A DNA stretch of 60,359 nt from Collinsella sp. TM09-10AT (GCF_003436275.1 NZ_QSOP01000014.1:1-60359), one strand, 5' to 3'. Shown: positions 32,458 to 45,320, counted from the first letter of the stretch. The notes: generated from the letters alone by a model not told the origin. A program made the numbers and translations.

Positions 32458-33198
32458 CTAATAGATAGCAGCGATACGGCGGACGATATCGAGCGTAATG
32501 CCACTCGCGGTACGGGCATACTCGAACAGGTCGAACTCACGGTCGCAAATCGCATCGTACGCCTCGTCACAATTATCGCTGATAGCGCGCAACACCAGGC
32601 AATCGACACCATTTTTAGTTGCGACATGGGCAATCGCCGCGCCCTCCATGCCAACACAATCGGCATGCGTCGCCTCGATAGCGTCGTTGCGCATGGCGGC
32701 ACCCGTCACAAAACGGTTGCCCGTGGCAATCGTGCCGACCAGGAACTGCTTGGTGCCCTCGTTCGAAGCGGCTGCATTTGTCGAAGCATTGACAAAGCCA
32801 CGCTCAGCAAGCACATCGGCAGCAATATCGACCAGCGCAGGCGTCGAGCCAAACTCCTCGAGCCCCGGTGCAGACTCGGCGATAAGCGCGGTATCGGTAT
32901 CCAGATAGCGCAGGCGTTTGCCAATGACTACGTCGTCGATATGGAGCTTGGGGTTCAAACCGCCTGCAATGCCCGAAAACACAACAGCCTGCGGAGCATA
33001 CTTGCTAATGAGGTGCTGTGTTGCGGCGGCAGCGTTCACGGTACCCATGCCCGCCGTTGTGGCGACAACTGTCAGTCCGTCGAGCCCGCCGGCCACAACG
33101 TTCAAGCCCGCCTCCTGTACCATGCAAACGTTACTCAACTCTTCCTTAATCTGCATGATCTCTTTTTCGAGCGCACCGATAATCGCGATGGTAGCCAT
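32458..33198 (-). CDS. mtnN: 5'-methylthioadenosine/S-adenosylhomocysteine nucleosidase
   Basis: A 246-residue enzyme hydrolysing MTA and SAH to adenine and thioribosides, in methionine salvage and AI-2 precursor formation. Seen: IGALEKEIMQ (catalytic Glu region), VFSGIAGGLNP, VGMEGAAIAHV and VLRAISDNCDE (catalytic Asp). The ATG 33198 has TTGGGGAATGGC upstream; an earlier in-frame start at 33210 would add four residues. It probably shares a transcript with engB. Confidence 0.93.
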   Translation of the reverse strand: MATIAIIGALEKEIMQIKEELSNVCMVQEAGLNVVAGGLDGLTVVATTAGMGTVNAAAATQHLISKYAPQAVVFSGIAGGLNPKLHIDDVVIGKRLRYLDTDTALIAESAPGLEEFGSTPALVDIAADVLAERGFVNASTNAAASNEGTKQFLVGTIATGNRFVTGAAMRNDAIEATHADCVGMEGAAIAHVATKNGVDCLVLRAISDNCDEAYDAICDREFDLFEYARTASGITLDIVRRIAAIY

Positions 33199-33276
33199 GC
33201 CATTCCCCAAACCTATACGAAATACTCAACCACGGTATGGTACCAGCATTTTGTTTGACCTCGCCAAACGAACACG

Positions 33277-33498
33277 CTAAGCCAGCGTAGCGCGGGTATC
33301 ATAGAGCGCCTTGGCGATGGCAGTCACAACCTCACTCGAATGGTCGCTCCATGGCATCGATGTCATGATGCTCATAATGTAGGTGTCGCCGTCAACATCA
33401 ATGAGGCCAGCATCGCACGTCGCATTGCAACCTGCCTCGCTGATCCAGCCGGCCTTGTTGCGCACCAAAGCTTGGTCGTCCGCAATGCCATCGCGCAC
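33277..33498 (-). pseudogene. Remnant of a class A beta-lactamase-like serine hydrolase gene (C-terminal part)
   Basis: Only about 70 codons remain, with the reading VRNKAGWISEAGCNATCDAG, resembling the KTG/KSG region of beta-lactamase-type serine hydrolases, then GDTYIMSIMTSM and the C-terminal helix VVTAIAKALYDTR. The SxxK and SDN parts are missing. The fragment is interrupted at its 5' end by a family C-type hairpin (33495-33525). No credible start codon with ribosome site was found. It is therefore a truncated gene, not a functional enzyme. Confidence 0.6.
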
Positions 33499-33525
33499 TC
33501 ATTTATGTCTGTCCCCAATGAGTGC
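33495..33525. repeat. Family C-type hairpin with a different stem
   Basis: GCACTCATT (33495-33503) pairs perfectly with AATGAGTGC (33517-33525) around the 13-nt loop TATGTCTGTCCCC. The loop shares the GTCCC end with other family C loops, but the stem is unrelated. It abuts the truncated beta-lactamase-like remnant. Confidence 0.6.
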
Positions 33526-33548
33526 CCTTGGGGAGCGAAAATGGCTCG

Positions 33549-34367
33549 CTAGCCGATGGCGTTTTTGAGTTCCGCACGGCGCTTTTTCATGCCGGCCATG
33601 ACGGCGTTGCGCAGCTCGGGCATGCGCGCGGTATCCATCTGGGGCACGCCCTCGAGCTTATAGGGAATACCCAGCTGCTCGTACTTGACGACACCCATCG
33701 TGTGATACGGCAGCATTTCCAGGCCCACCACGTTGTGCCATGGAGCGATCAGGCGACCGAGCTTCTCGCATTCCTCCGCCGTATCGGTGATACCCGGCAC
33801 CACCACGTGGCGAATAACAACCTTAATCTTGCGACGGGCAAGCTCATCGCCAAACGCCAGGATGCGCGCAGGATCGCAACCGGTCAGCTTTTTATGCTCA
33901 ACCGGATCGGCATGCTTGATGTCGAGCAGCACCATATCGGTCTCGTTGAGAACAGCATCGAACTTCTCCGGATGCTTGGGATCAAATGCATAGCCACAGC
34001 TGTCTAGGCAGGTGTGTACGCGGCCATCGGGGTTGTTGTGCATTGCACGGAACAGGTCGGCCAAAAACTCGGGCTGCAGGAGCGGTTCGCCGCCCGAAAC
34101 GGTAATGCCGCCGCTACGGTAGAACTCATGGTTGCTCTGGAACTCGTCCATGAGATGCTCGACGGTCACCATCGTGCCGCCGTTAACAGACCAGGTATCG
34201 GGATTGTGACAATACGCACAACGCATGGGGCAACCCTGAACAAACACTACAAAGCGGATGCCGGGACCGTCGACCGTTCCCATCGTCTCGATCGAATGCA
34301 CGCGACCCAGGGCATACGCAGAGTCCTCGGGATGAGCATCCACACCCTCAAGCGTCATCTCAGCCAT
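33549..34367 (-). CDS. pflA: Pyruvate formate-lyase-activating enzyme
   Basis: A 272-residue radical SAM enzyme that installs the glycyl radical in pyruvate formate-lyase. Signature VQGCPMRCAYCHNPD (CxxxCxxC cluster), SGGEPLLQPEF, and PYHTMGVVKYEQLG near the C-terminus fit PflA. GTVDGPGIRFV is the family's N-terminal part. Its substrate genes are at 35848-38236, separated by degV, an unusual but co-oriented arrangement. No additional Fe-S domain, so PFL rather than another glycyl radical enzyme is the likely substrate. Confidence 0.93.
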   Translation of the reverse strand: MAEMTLEGVDAHPEDSAYALGRVHSIETMGTVDGPGIRFVVFVQGCPMRCAYCHNPDTWSVNGGTMVTVEHLMDEFQSNHEFYRSGGITVSGGEPLLQPEFLADLFRAMHNNPDGRVHTCLDSCGYAFDPKHPEKFDAVLNETDMVLLDIKHADPVEHKKLTGCDPARILAFGDELARRKIKVVIRHVVVPGITDTAEECEKLGRLIAPWHNVVGLEMLPYHTMGVVKYEQLGIPYKLEGVPQMDTARMPELRNAVMAGMKKRRAELKNAIG

Positions 34368-34554
34368 TCCCGCAACCTTGCCTCTCTTTGGTTTTTGTCA
34401 ATTAAAATGCCAGAGCCATTCTAGCCCATACGCCTGATGGCGAAACGGTTTAGCGGTCAATTTGATCGTCCTATTTGACTCCACGCAAAAGCGGCGGGAA
34501 GGTTGTCACAACCCGCTCGCCGCCGAAGCAATAGAAATCGATAGACGCCAGGCC

Positions 34555-35409
34555 CTACGCCTTAAGCGTAAGCACCGCGCCAAAGGCGGTCGGGCCGCAG
34601 TGGCTCGAGATGACGCCGCCGACCTGAGTCCAGGTAACGTCCTTAAAGCCCAGGTCGTGCGCATAGACTTCCATATCGTCGCGCAGCTCCTCGGAAAGGC
34701 CCACTGAATACGCCAAACCAATGTGCGAGTAATCAATATCGCCCTTCGCAACCATGTGGTCAATAAAGGCACGGGCACATTTGAGCATAGAGCCGCGGAG
34801 CTTCTTGGTCGCCACGAATTTGCCACCCGTTACCTCAATGCAGGGCTTAATCTTGAGCAGATGGGCGCCAAGAAACGCGACGTTGGACAAGCGACCACCC
34901 GCCTTAAGGAAGGCAAGGTCCGTAGGAACAAAGCCCAGCAGCACGCGGTCCATCACCGAATTGGTAAAGGCGAAAATCTCGTCGACGGTGGCGTCCGGAT
35001 GGGCTTCGATATACTTGGCGGTCTCAACGGCGACAAGCGACTGGCCCACCGACACAAAGCGCGTATCCATGGAGAAGACGTAATCGCGGCCCTTTGCCGC
35101 AATCTTCGACGACTGATGCGAGCAGGTCGTAACCTCGGAATACGCAAGATGCAAAATGGTCGCATCGGGCCGCTCGGCGTGGATGCGGTCGTACACATGC
35201 GCAAAATCCGCCGGCGAGCAACCGCTGGTCTTGGGCATCACACCAAACTCGTTGCAGCGCGAGTAAATCTCAAGCGGGTCGATCGATCCGTCTTCGACGG
35301 TCTCGTCACCAATCGTGACATGCATGGGCACGCGCACGATGCCATAGCGCTCGCAGAGCTCCGGCGTCACATCCGAACCAGACTCAACCACGATTACGTA
35401 CTTGCCCAT
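34555..35409 (-). CDS. DegV family fatty-acid-binding protein
   Basis: A 284-residue DegV protein (VIVVESGSDVTPELCERYGI start; PKTSGCSPADFAHVYD; FLKAGGRLSNVAFLGAHLLKIKPCIEV; last HCGPTAFGAVLTLKA). DegV proteins bind long-chain fatty acids in FakA/FakB-type fatty acid kinase systems; no fakA is visible here. The start is uncertain between ATG 35415 and ATG 35409; the region is GTGATGATAATG without a strong ribosome site. It lies between pflA and the PFL genes on the same strand. Confidence 0.85.
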   Translation of the reverse strand: MGKYVIVVESGSDVTPELCERYGIVRVPMHVTIGDETVEDGSIDPLEIYSRCNEFGVMPKTSGCSPADFAHVYDRIHAERPDATILHLAYSEVTTCSHQSSKIAAKGRDYVFSMDTRFVSVGQSLVAVETAKYIEAHPDATVDEIFAFTNSVMDRVLLGFVPTDLAFLKAGGRLSNVAFLGAHLLKIKPCIEVTGGKFVATKKLRGSMLKCARAFIDHMVAKGDIDYSHIGLAYSVGLSEELRDDMEVYAHDLGFKDVTWTQVGGVISSHCGPTAFGAVLTLKA

Positions 35410-35491
35410 TATCATCACGACCCATCTCGACGTTGGCTTTTCACTACATGACACACGCCCGGCGCACTGTTGCACAACGGCGTCCAAGCGC

Positions 35492-35534
35492 CAAAGAGAC
35501 GCCGCCCTTTGCACATAACAAAGGACAGCGTCTC
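35492..35534. repeat. Hairpin upstream of degV
   Basis: GAGACGC and CCTTTG segments pair with CAAAGG and GCGTCTC in a two-part stem of about 13 bp with a small bulge. It lies in the 432-bp gap 35416-35847 together with the direct repeats and D3; remaining sequence is unremarkable. Confidence 0.45.
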
Positions 35535-35598
35535 CCTGGAAAACTCCGTGCTTAACTGAGATTCTACACGGTTTATTGCTAAGTGTTACTTACTCCGC

Positions 35599-35628
35599 AA
35601 ACGGTAGCTATACGCGATAAACGGTAGC
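35599..35628. promoter_or_regulatory. AAACGGTAGC direct repeats spaced 20 bp
   Basis: AAACGGTAGC occurs at 35599-35608 and 35619-35628, two helical turns apart, a spacing typical of dimeric response-regulator sites. A related core, reverse complement of GCTACCGGT, precedes the membrane XRE gene. No promoter can be assigned. Confidence 0.3.
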
Positions 35629-35695
35629 AAGCAAGAATCCAGAACGCTCAACCCATCAGGAGAGTTCCGCCTAAAGGGTGACTACACAGGACCCC

Positions 35696-35824
35696 GCCGG
35701 GGCTGTTTGGGCTACCTCCCAAAACTTTCCGCAGGACGCAAGAAGCCCTCGCCGCACGAAGTGCGCAGCGAGGGCTTCTTGCATGTCCGAGGACGTTTTG
35801 GGAGGTAGCCCAAACAGCCCCGGC
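35696..35824 (-). repeat. Family D nested hairpin, copy 3, downstream of the split PFL
   Basis: Perfect 30-bp outer arms (35696-35725 with 35795-35824); bulges TTTCCGCAGGAC (35726-35737) and ATGTCCGAGGAC (35783-35794); perfect 15-bp inner arms (35738-35752 with 35768-35782); loop CGCACGAAGTGCGCA (35753-35767), identical in reverse complement to the D2 loop. It begins 23 nt past the glycyl-radical gene stop. Confidence 0.92.
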
Positions 35825-35847
35825 GATCCTGCGGGAGTTAAACCCCT

Positions 35848-36099
35848 TTAGAACTTGTTGTGGAAGGTACGCGAAATGACCTCGTCCTGCTGCTCCTTGG
35901 TGAGCGTGTGGAAGTTCACGGCATAGCCGGAAACGCGGATGGTCAGCTGCGGGTACTTCTCGGGGTGAGCCTGAGCGTCGAGCAGCGTCTCACGGTTGAA
36001 GACGTTGATGTTCAGGTGGTGGCCACCCTTCTCGGCGTAAGCGTCGAGCATGTGGACCAGGTTATCGGCCTGAGTCTCGGAAACTTCAGAAACCTTCAT
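35848..36099 (-). CDS. Stand-alone glycyl-radical domain of pyruvate formate-lyase
   Basis: An 83-residue protein equal to the C-terminal glycyl-radical domain of [27 protein letters not shown] with radical Gly58, and [18 protein letters not shown] at the end. It is the same region as autonomous GrcA/YfiD. Here the large protein encoded directly upstream lacks this domain, so it is a true subunit rather than a spare. GAAGGAGACAC precedes the ATG. The two genes are 85 bp apart on the same strand, so they are probably on one mRNA. An assembled enzyme is inferred. Confidence 0.92.
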   Translation of the reverse strand: MKVSEVSETQADNLVHMLDAYAEKGGHHLNINVFNRETLLDAQAHPEKYPQLTIRVSGYAVNFHTLTKEQQDEVISRTFHNKF

Positions 36100-36184
36100 A
36101 ATGTGTCTCCTTCGATTGATAGGCGCCGGCCGAAACCGACGCGCTAATCAGTAATCGTTATTGTTAGTATAGCACTAACAATAG

Positions 36185-38236
<2,052 letters not shown>

Positions 38237-38615
38237 TGTGTAACCACGCTCCTAGTTACGTATAATGCGGCGCTCTCTCACACCGCTGCTTATTGAATTC
38301 TTGAATTATCGGCTTGCACTACCGGCTTCTTCCGTTCTTCACCACACGTTGGTACAGGGAAAAACGTTTGTCCACCTTGGAACTGCAACCCAAAACCCAA
38401 GATTTCACCCGTTTGAGAAGGATAGCATAGCCACCCCCTTCATCAGGGCTGTTATATGTTTCTTTTTTTATACCATTAGGGTGTTTTTAGCAAATCCGCA
38501 GGAAATGCGAGCGCGAACAACTACCGTTCACCGATTTGTTTGATATTTCCCCTTGCCTTTATACGTCCATCACTCTAGCTGTTATGCCAGCTTTAGCAGG
38601 ATAAAGTGCCTCTGA

Positions 38616-38721
38616 GTAGGCTTTAGGACATGCCTAGAGATCTACTCCCTAACTTCGCTGATACCGACGGTGTACGGAGGTCGCCTAAAGGTAGTTTTCT
38701 AGGCATGTCCCAAAAATCTAC
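38616..38721. repeat. Family F nested hairpin between pflB and marR
   Basis: Arm GTAGG-CTTTA-GGACATGCCTAGA (38616-38638) against TCTAGGCATGTCCCAAAAATCTAC (38698-38721): a 13-bp perfect inner part and GTAG/CTAC ends. Left flank GAGTAGGCTTT recurs at 54121, right flank CAAAAATCTAC at 25993. It lies in the 552-bp gap 38237-38788, whose rest holds the pflB promoter region and the marR operator. Confidence 0.7.
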
Positions 38722-38748
38722 CGTATAGGGTGCGCGTGCAGGGGTATC

Positions 38749-38797
38749 ATCTTCCACCGAAAATAGTTTCTAGTGTTAGGGGTTTTCGGTGGAAGAT
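38749..38797 (+). promoter_or_regulatory. MarR operator overlapping the marR start codon
   Basis: A perfect 15-bp inverted repeat: ATCTTCCACCGAAAA (38749-38763) with TTTTCGGTGGAAGAT (38783-38797), spacer 19 bp. The right arm contains the proposed GTG start (38789). Size and position fit autorepression by a MarR dimer; a strong Shine-Dalgarno is absent, so the message may be leaderless. Confidence 0.65.
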
Positions 38798-39234
38798 ACC
38801 GATTTCCATGAGCTTGGACGTCAGCTCTTAACTGAGTTTGGCAGCATGCATCATCGCATTTCACGCTCTGCGGACAAAGCTCTCGGCGGCGAGATGGCTG
38901 TCATGCGCGCCCTCATGCTCGCTGGCGGTTCGCTCACGCCGAGCGAACTCGCAAATCGCGCCTGGGTCTCGAGTGCCCGCATCGCCAATATCTTACGCAC
39001 TCTCGAAGCCAAGGGCTGGGTCGAGCGCGAGCACTCAAAGACCGACCGTCGTCGTGTACACGTCACGATGACCGACAAGGGATTCCAGAATCTCGAAATC
39101 AAACGTCGGGAATTCGAGGAGCGCACCGCGGCCTTCCTCGAGCAGCTCGGCGAAACAGATACCCAAGAGATGGTGCGCCTTCTAAGGCGTCTCAACGAAA
39201 TTATCGACCGCAATCAAGAAAGGAGAGATGCCGA

Positions 39235-39238
<4 letters not shown>
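38789..39238 (+). CDS. MarR family transcriptional regulator
   Basis: A 149-residue winged-helix repressor: helical dimer region, DNA-binding segment LTPSELANRAWVSSARIANILRTLEAKGWVERE and the wing DRRRVHVTMTDKG. Start GTG 38789 lies inside a perfect palindrome; no better start with a ribosome site exists before the conserved core. The stop overlaps the next gene's GTG by 4 bp, so it is the first gene of an operon with a heterodimeric ABC exporter; drug or metabolite efflux under MarR control is the usual arrangement. Confidence 0.9.
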
Positions 39239-41600
<2,362 letters not shown>

Positions 41601-41601
<1 letters not shown>

Positions 41602-43457
41602 TGGCAGACGAGACCAAGACTCAGATTCCCAAGCCCACCCGCCGGCGCGGTCCCATGGGCCGCATGGGTGGTATGGGCCGCGGCGAAAAGGCCAAGGACT
41701 TTAAGGGCACCATGAGGCAGCTGCTCGGCTATATCGGCCAGCACAAGATTGCCGTGTTTGCCGCCGTCGCCTTTGCCGTATGCTCGGTCATCTTTAACAT
41801 TGTGGGGCCCAAGGTGCTCGGCCAGGTTACGACCAAGCTGTTCGAGGGCCTGGTTGCCAAGGTCAACGGTACCGGCGATGTCGACTTTGCCTGGATCGCC
41901 AAGACGCTCGGCTTTTTGCTCTGCCTGTATCTGGCAAGCTCTGTCTGCGGCCTCATCCAGGGCTGGCTCATGACCGGCGTCACGCAAAAGATTTGCTACC
42001 GCATGCGCAAGGAGATCGCCGCCAAGATCGCCGTCGTGCCGATGAGCTACTTCAACGGCCACAGCAAGGGCGACGTGCTCAGCCGCATCACCAACGATGT
42101 CGACACGCTGGGTCAGTCACTCAACCAGAGCGTGACACAACTCATCACATCGGTGACGCAGATTATCGGCGTGCTCGTCATGATGCTGTCGATCAGTCTG
42201 CCGCTCACCGGCGTCACCGTGCTCACACTGCCGGCCGCCGCGATTATCCTGACCGTGATGATTCACTTCTCGCAGCCGTACTTCCGCGAGCAGCAGCAAG
42301 TCCTGGGCACCGTCAACGGCATTATCGAGGAGGACTTTGCCGGCCAGAACGTTATTCAGGTGTTCGACCGCGCCGAGGCCTCAATCGAGGAGTTCGACCG
42401 TCAAAACGACCGCCTCTTTATTAGCGGCTGGCGCTCGCAGTTCCTGTCGGGCCTGATGATGCCGCTTATGAGTCTGGTGGGCAACATGGGCTACGTGGGC
42501 GTCGTCGTGGTAGGCGCGCAGCTCGCGCTGACCGGCAATGCCACGCCCGGCGACATCCAGAGCTTTATCCAGTACGTTCGCAACTTTACGCAGCCGGTGC
42601 AGCAGCTGGGCAACGTGAGCAACACGATGCAGTCGATGGCCGCCGCCACCGAGCGCGTGTTTGAGTTCCTGGCCGCGCCCGAGGAGGAGCAGAAGGCCGA
42701 CGCGCAGATTCCCGAGAAGCGCCCCGGCCACGTGGAGTTCGACCATGTCAAGTTTGGCTACACGCCCGACAAGACCATCATCCACGACTTTAGCTGCGAG
42801 GCGCAGCCCGGCCAAACCATTGCCATCGTCGGCCCCACCGGCGCCGGCAAGACCACGCTCATTAAGCTGCTGCAGCGCTTTTACGACGTGGACGGCGGTT
42901 CGCTGCGCGTCGAAGGCGTCGACGTGCGCGACTGGGACCGCGCGGCGCTGCGCGGCGAGTTTGCCATGGTGCTGCAGGACACCTGGCTGTTTAACGGCAC
43001 CATCCGCGAGAACATCCGCTACGGACGCCCCGATGCGACCGACGCCGAGGTCGAGGCCGCCGCACGCGCCGCACGCTGCGACCACTTTATCCATACGCTC
43101 GCCGGTGGCTACGACTTTATGATCAACGAGGAGGGCACTAACCTGTCGCAGGGTCAGCGCCAGCTCGTGACCATCGCCCGCGCCATTTTAGCCGACCGTC
43201 CGGCGCTGATTTTGGACGAGGCGACCTCCAACGTCGATACCCGCACCGAGGAGCTCATCCAGCGCGCCATGGATGCGCTGATGCAGGGCCGCACGAGCTT
43301 TGTCATCGCGCATCGCCTGTCCACGATCCGCAACGCCGACGTGATCTTGGTGATTCGCGACGGCGACATCGTCGAGAAGGGCACGCACGACGAGCTGCTC
43401 GCCCAAGGCGGCTTCTACGCCGACCTGTACAACTCGCAGTTCGACGAAGCGGCGTAA
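41601..43457 (+). CDS. ABC exporter half-transporter, catalytic partner
   Basis: A 618-residue partner of the preceding half-transporter, of normal length. Six transmembrane helices (about 45-330), ATPase domain with GPTGAGKTT, NLSQGQRQLVTIARAI, ALILDEATSNVDTRTE (catalytic Glu present) and switch His in VIAHRLSTIRNADVI. N-terminus Arg/Gly-rich. It begins at the last base of the previous stop (TAATG), so the two are translated as a coupled pair. A terminator at 43489-43528 ends the operon. The substrate is unknown. Confidence 0.94.
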
Positions 43458-43488
43458 ATTCTGCCGCAGGGAACGAATAACGCCCGAG

Positions 43489-43528
43489 AACGGGGACGCA
43501 GGACAATCTGCGTCCCCGTTTTTGTTTT
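43489..43528 (+). terminator. Intrinsic terminator of the marR-ABC operon
   Basis: AACGGGGACGCAG (43489-43501) pairs perfectly with 43508-43520 around GACAAT and is followed by TTTGTTTTG. It lies 31 nt past the ABC stop. Confidence 0.9.
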
Positions 43529-43583
43529 GCAGCCCTCGAACCGCCTCCCCTGGGACCTGATTGACGCCCTCCCTCAAGGCCCC

Positions 43584-43813
43584 GTGGACAAAAAATGGCA
43601 AATATGAGTACTGTCACCTTTTTAGTAACAGCCAAAACTGCCCCAAACGACCTCATTGCGGCCTAGATATGCCTTCAAATTGATCAAAATGCCCGGTAGC
43701 ATACTTCTGTGTGCCAACGTTAATGAACATATTTACTGTTGTGTCTATTATCTTGTAAGATCGATATGATACTACGCTAGCAACAGTACTCATATTTGCC
43801 ATTTTTTGTCCAC
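43584..43813. mobile_element. Segment with perfect 31-bp terminal inverted repeats (MITE-like or invertible)
   Basis: Perfect inverted repeats 43584-43614 and 43783-43813 (outer GTGGACAAAAAATGGC) enclose a 168-bp AT-richer segment. No target-site duplication is visible. Both arms carry an inward ATG GCA AAT ATG AGT ACT (MANMST), opening frames of 23 and 49 codons: 43595-43666 (+) and 43653-43802 (-). The latter reads SYRSYKIIDTTVNMFINVG; unrecognised. TTCATT/TATGCT promoter-like boxes with 18-bp spacing point left. Possible phase-variable promoter upstream of the DAHP synthase gene, or a MITE. Confidence 0.6.
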
Positions 43814-43897
43814 AGGGTATGCCGCAGAAGATCCAACTTGCTCCAGCGTGCCGTACGTTGGCCCTCCCCTTCCGGCGAGCGCCGACATTTCCCCAGA

Positions 43898-43938
43898 TAA
43901 AACCGACCAAAATAAACCTGTCCCTTTTCGGCAGGTTT
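43898..43938 (-). repeat. Family C hairpin, copy 6
   Basis: ATAAAACCGACC, loop TAAACCTGTCCCT, closing arm CGGCAGG. Arms have drifted (CGACC against GGCAGG), but the loop is intact. It lies between the inverted-repeat segment and the DAHP synthase gene, reading against it. Confidence 0.8.
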
Positions 43939-44026
43939 CACTTGCACTTTAGCGTGCGACAGCGGATAATGCCGAGCATTCGAGAATTCGCCAATTGTTG
44001 CCGTTAATTGATAAAGGAGGCCCCAT

Positions 44027-45058
44027 ATGGCCATGGAATTCAAGCGCAGGCTGCCGATCCCCATGGAGATCCGCGAGGAAATGCCGCTTTCCGCCGAGCT
44101 TACCGCCAAAAAGCAGGCATTTGACGCCGAGGTCGCCAAGGTCTTTACCGGCGAGGACGCACGCAAGGTGCTCATCATCGGCCCGTGCTCTGCCGACCGC
44201 GAGGACTCGGTACTTGAGTACATGAACCGACTGGCCAAGACCGCCGAGGAGGTCAAGGACAAGCTCATCATCATTCCGCGCGTCTACACCAATAAGCCGC
44301 GTACCAAGGGCACCGGTTACAAGGGCCTGCTGCACAACCCCAACCCCGAGGCTCCCGACGACCTGCTCGAGGGCGTCAAGGCCATCCGCCATATGCACCT
44401 GCGCGTTATTGAGGAAACGGGCTTCTTCACCGCCGACGAGATGCTCTATCCGTCCAACTACCAGTACCTCGTTGACCTGCTGAGCTATGTTGCCGTGGGC
44501 GCACGCTCCGTCGAGAACCAGGAGCATCGCCTGGTGTCGAGCGGCATTTCGGTACCCGTCGGCATGAAAAATCCCACTGCCGGCTCTACCACCGTTATGC
44601 TCAACTCCATTTACGCCGCGCAGGCGCACCAGAGCTTCATCTTCCGTAACTGGGAAGTTGAGTGCGACGGCAACCCGCTTGCGCACGCCGTTATGCGCGG
44701 CTACATCGGTCTCGATGGGCGCACCTACCCCAACTACCACTACGAGCACCTGGAACGCCTGGCCGAGCGCTATACCGAGCGTACCGGCTATGCCAATCCG
44801 GCGGCGGTCATTGACTGCAACCACGATAACTCGGGTAAGCGTCCGCTGGAGCAGTATCGCATTTGCAAGGAGGTGCTCGACAGCTGCCGCCGCAACGAAT
44901 CCATCTCCAAGCTGGTCAAGGGCTTTATGATCGAGTCCTACCTGGAGGACGGCAACCAGCCGGTCGACGGCGGCGTCTTTGGCAAGTCGATTACCGACCC
45001 GTGCCTAGGCTGGGAAAAGACCGACTACCTCATCCACGAGATCGCGGAGCGGGTTTAG
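44027..45058 (+). CDS. 3-deoxy-7-phosphoheptulonate synthase (type I, AroF/G/H family)
   Basis: A 343-residue enzyme condensing phosphoenolpyruvate and erythrose 4-phosphate, first step of the shikimate pathway. Signatures: IGPCSADREDSVLEYM, RVYTNKPRTKGTGYKGL, GARSVENQEHRLVSSG, GMKNPTAGS, and DCNHDNSGKRP with metal ligands. The length and N-terminal extension match feedback-regulated AroF/G/H proteins. AAAGGAGG precedes the ATG. Monocistronic, upstream region unusual (43584-43813 inverted-repeat segment and a C hairpin). Which aromatic amino acid inhibits it cannot be told. Confidence 0.95.
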   Translation: MAMEFKRRLPIPMEIREEMPLSAELTAKKQAFDAEVAKVFTGEDARKVLIIGPCSADREDSVLEYMNRLAKTAEEVKDKLIIIPRVYTNKPRTKGTGYKGLLHNPNPEAPDDLLEGVKAIRHMHLRVIEETGFFTADEMLYPSNYQYLVDLLSYVAVGARSVENQEHRLVSSGISVPVGMKNPTAGSTTVMLNSIYAAQAHQSFIFRNWEVECDGNPLAHAVMRGYIGLDGRTYPNYHYEHLERLAERYTERTGYANPAAVIDCNHDNSGKRPLEQYRICKEVLDSCRRNESISKLVKGFMIESYLEDGNQPVDGGVFGKSITDPCLGWEKTDYLIHEIAERV

Positions 45059-45062
45059 TTAC

Positions 45063-45167
45063 GCGGGCCGCATTTGGACAATCTGACGTTCAACTTCAAG
45101 GGCGCGACCAGAAGGTCAGCGCCCTTTCGTTTCACGTCACCTTGTCTCAAATGCGGCCCGCTCGCTG
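45063..45167 (+). repeat. Family E nested hairpin, copy 2
   Basis: Outer arms GCGGGCCGCATTTG (45063-45076 with 45148-45161, perfect). Constant segments CAATCTGACGTTCAA (45079-45093) and TTTCACGTCACCTTG (45130-45144), identical to copy 1. Inner stem AGGGCGCGACC (45099-45109) with 45114-45125. TCGCTG (45162-45167) follows. It starts 4 nt past the DAHP synthase stop. The 45059-45534 gap also holds the next three entries. Confidence 0.88.
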
Positions 45168-45204
45168 TCCGTCCTCTACCTGCGGCGTTGTCTTGCTCCG
45201 GATG

Positions 45205-45233
45205 CGGCAGTTAGGGACGTTCCTTTTCTGCCG
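45205..45233. repeat. Family C-type hairpin with CGGCAG stem
   Basis: CGGCAG (45205-45210) pairs with CTGCCG (45228-45233); the 17-nt interior contains AGGGACGTTCCTT, reverse complement AAGGAACGTCCCT, a relative of the other 13-nt loops. Confidence 0.45.
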
Positions 45234-45253
45234 GCAGTCTGGGATGTTCCTTG

Positions 45254-45315
45254 GGGTAGTCATTGGGGACGTTCTTTAATGACTGGTCGTTTAAGAACGT
45301 CCCCAACGACTACCC
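45254..45315. repeat. Compound hairpin of two C-type units
   Basis: Outer GGGTAGTC...GACTACCC and perfect GGGGACGTTCTT (45265-45276) with AAGAACGTCCCC (45293-45304). It can also fold as two small hairpins: AGTCATT/AATGACT (loop GGGGACGTTCTTT) and GTCGTT/AACGAC (loop TAAGAACGTCCCC), both with 13-nt loops. Confidence 0.65.
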
Positions 45316-45320
45316 AGAAT

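Noticed and set aside
43584..43813. Complete insertion sequence
   Set aside because: Only 168 bp between the repeats, no transposase frame and no target duplication.
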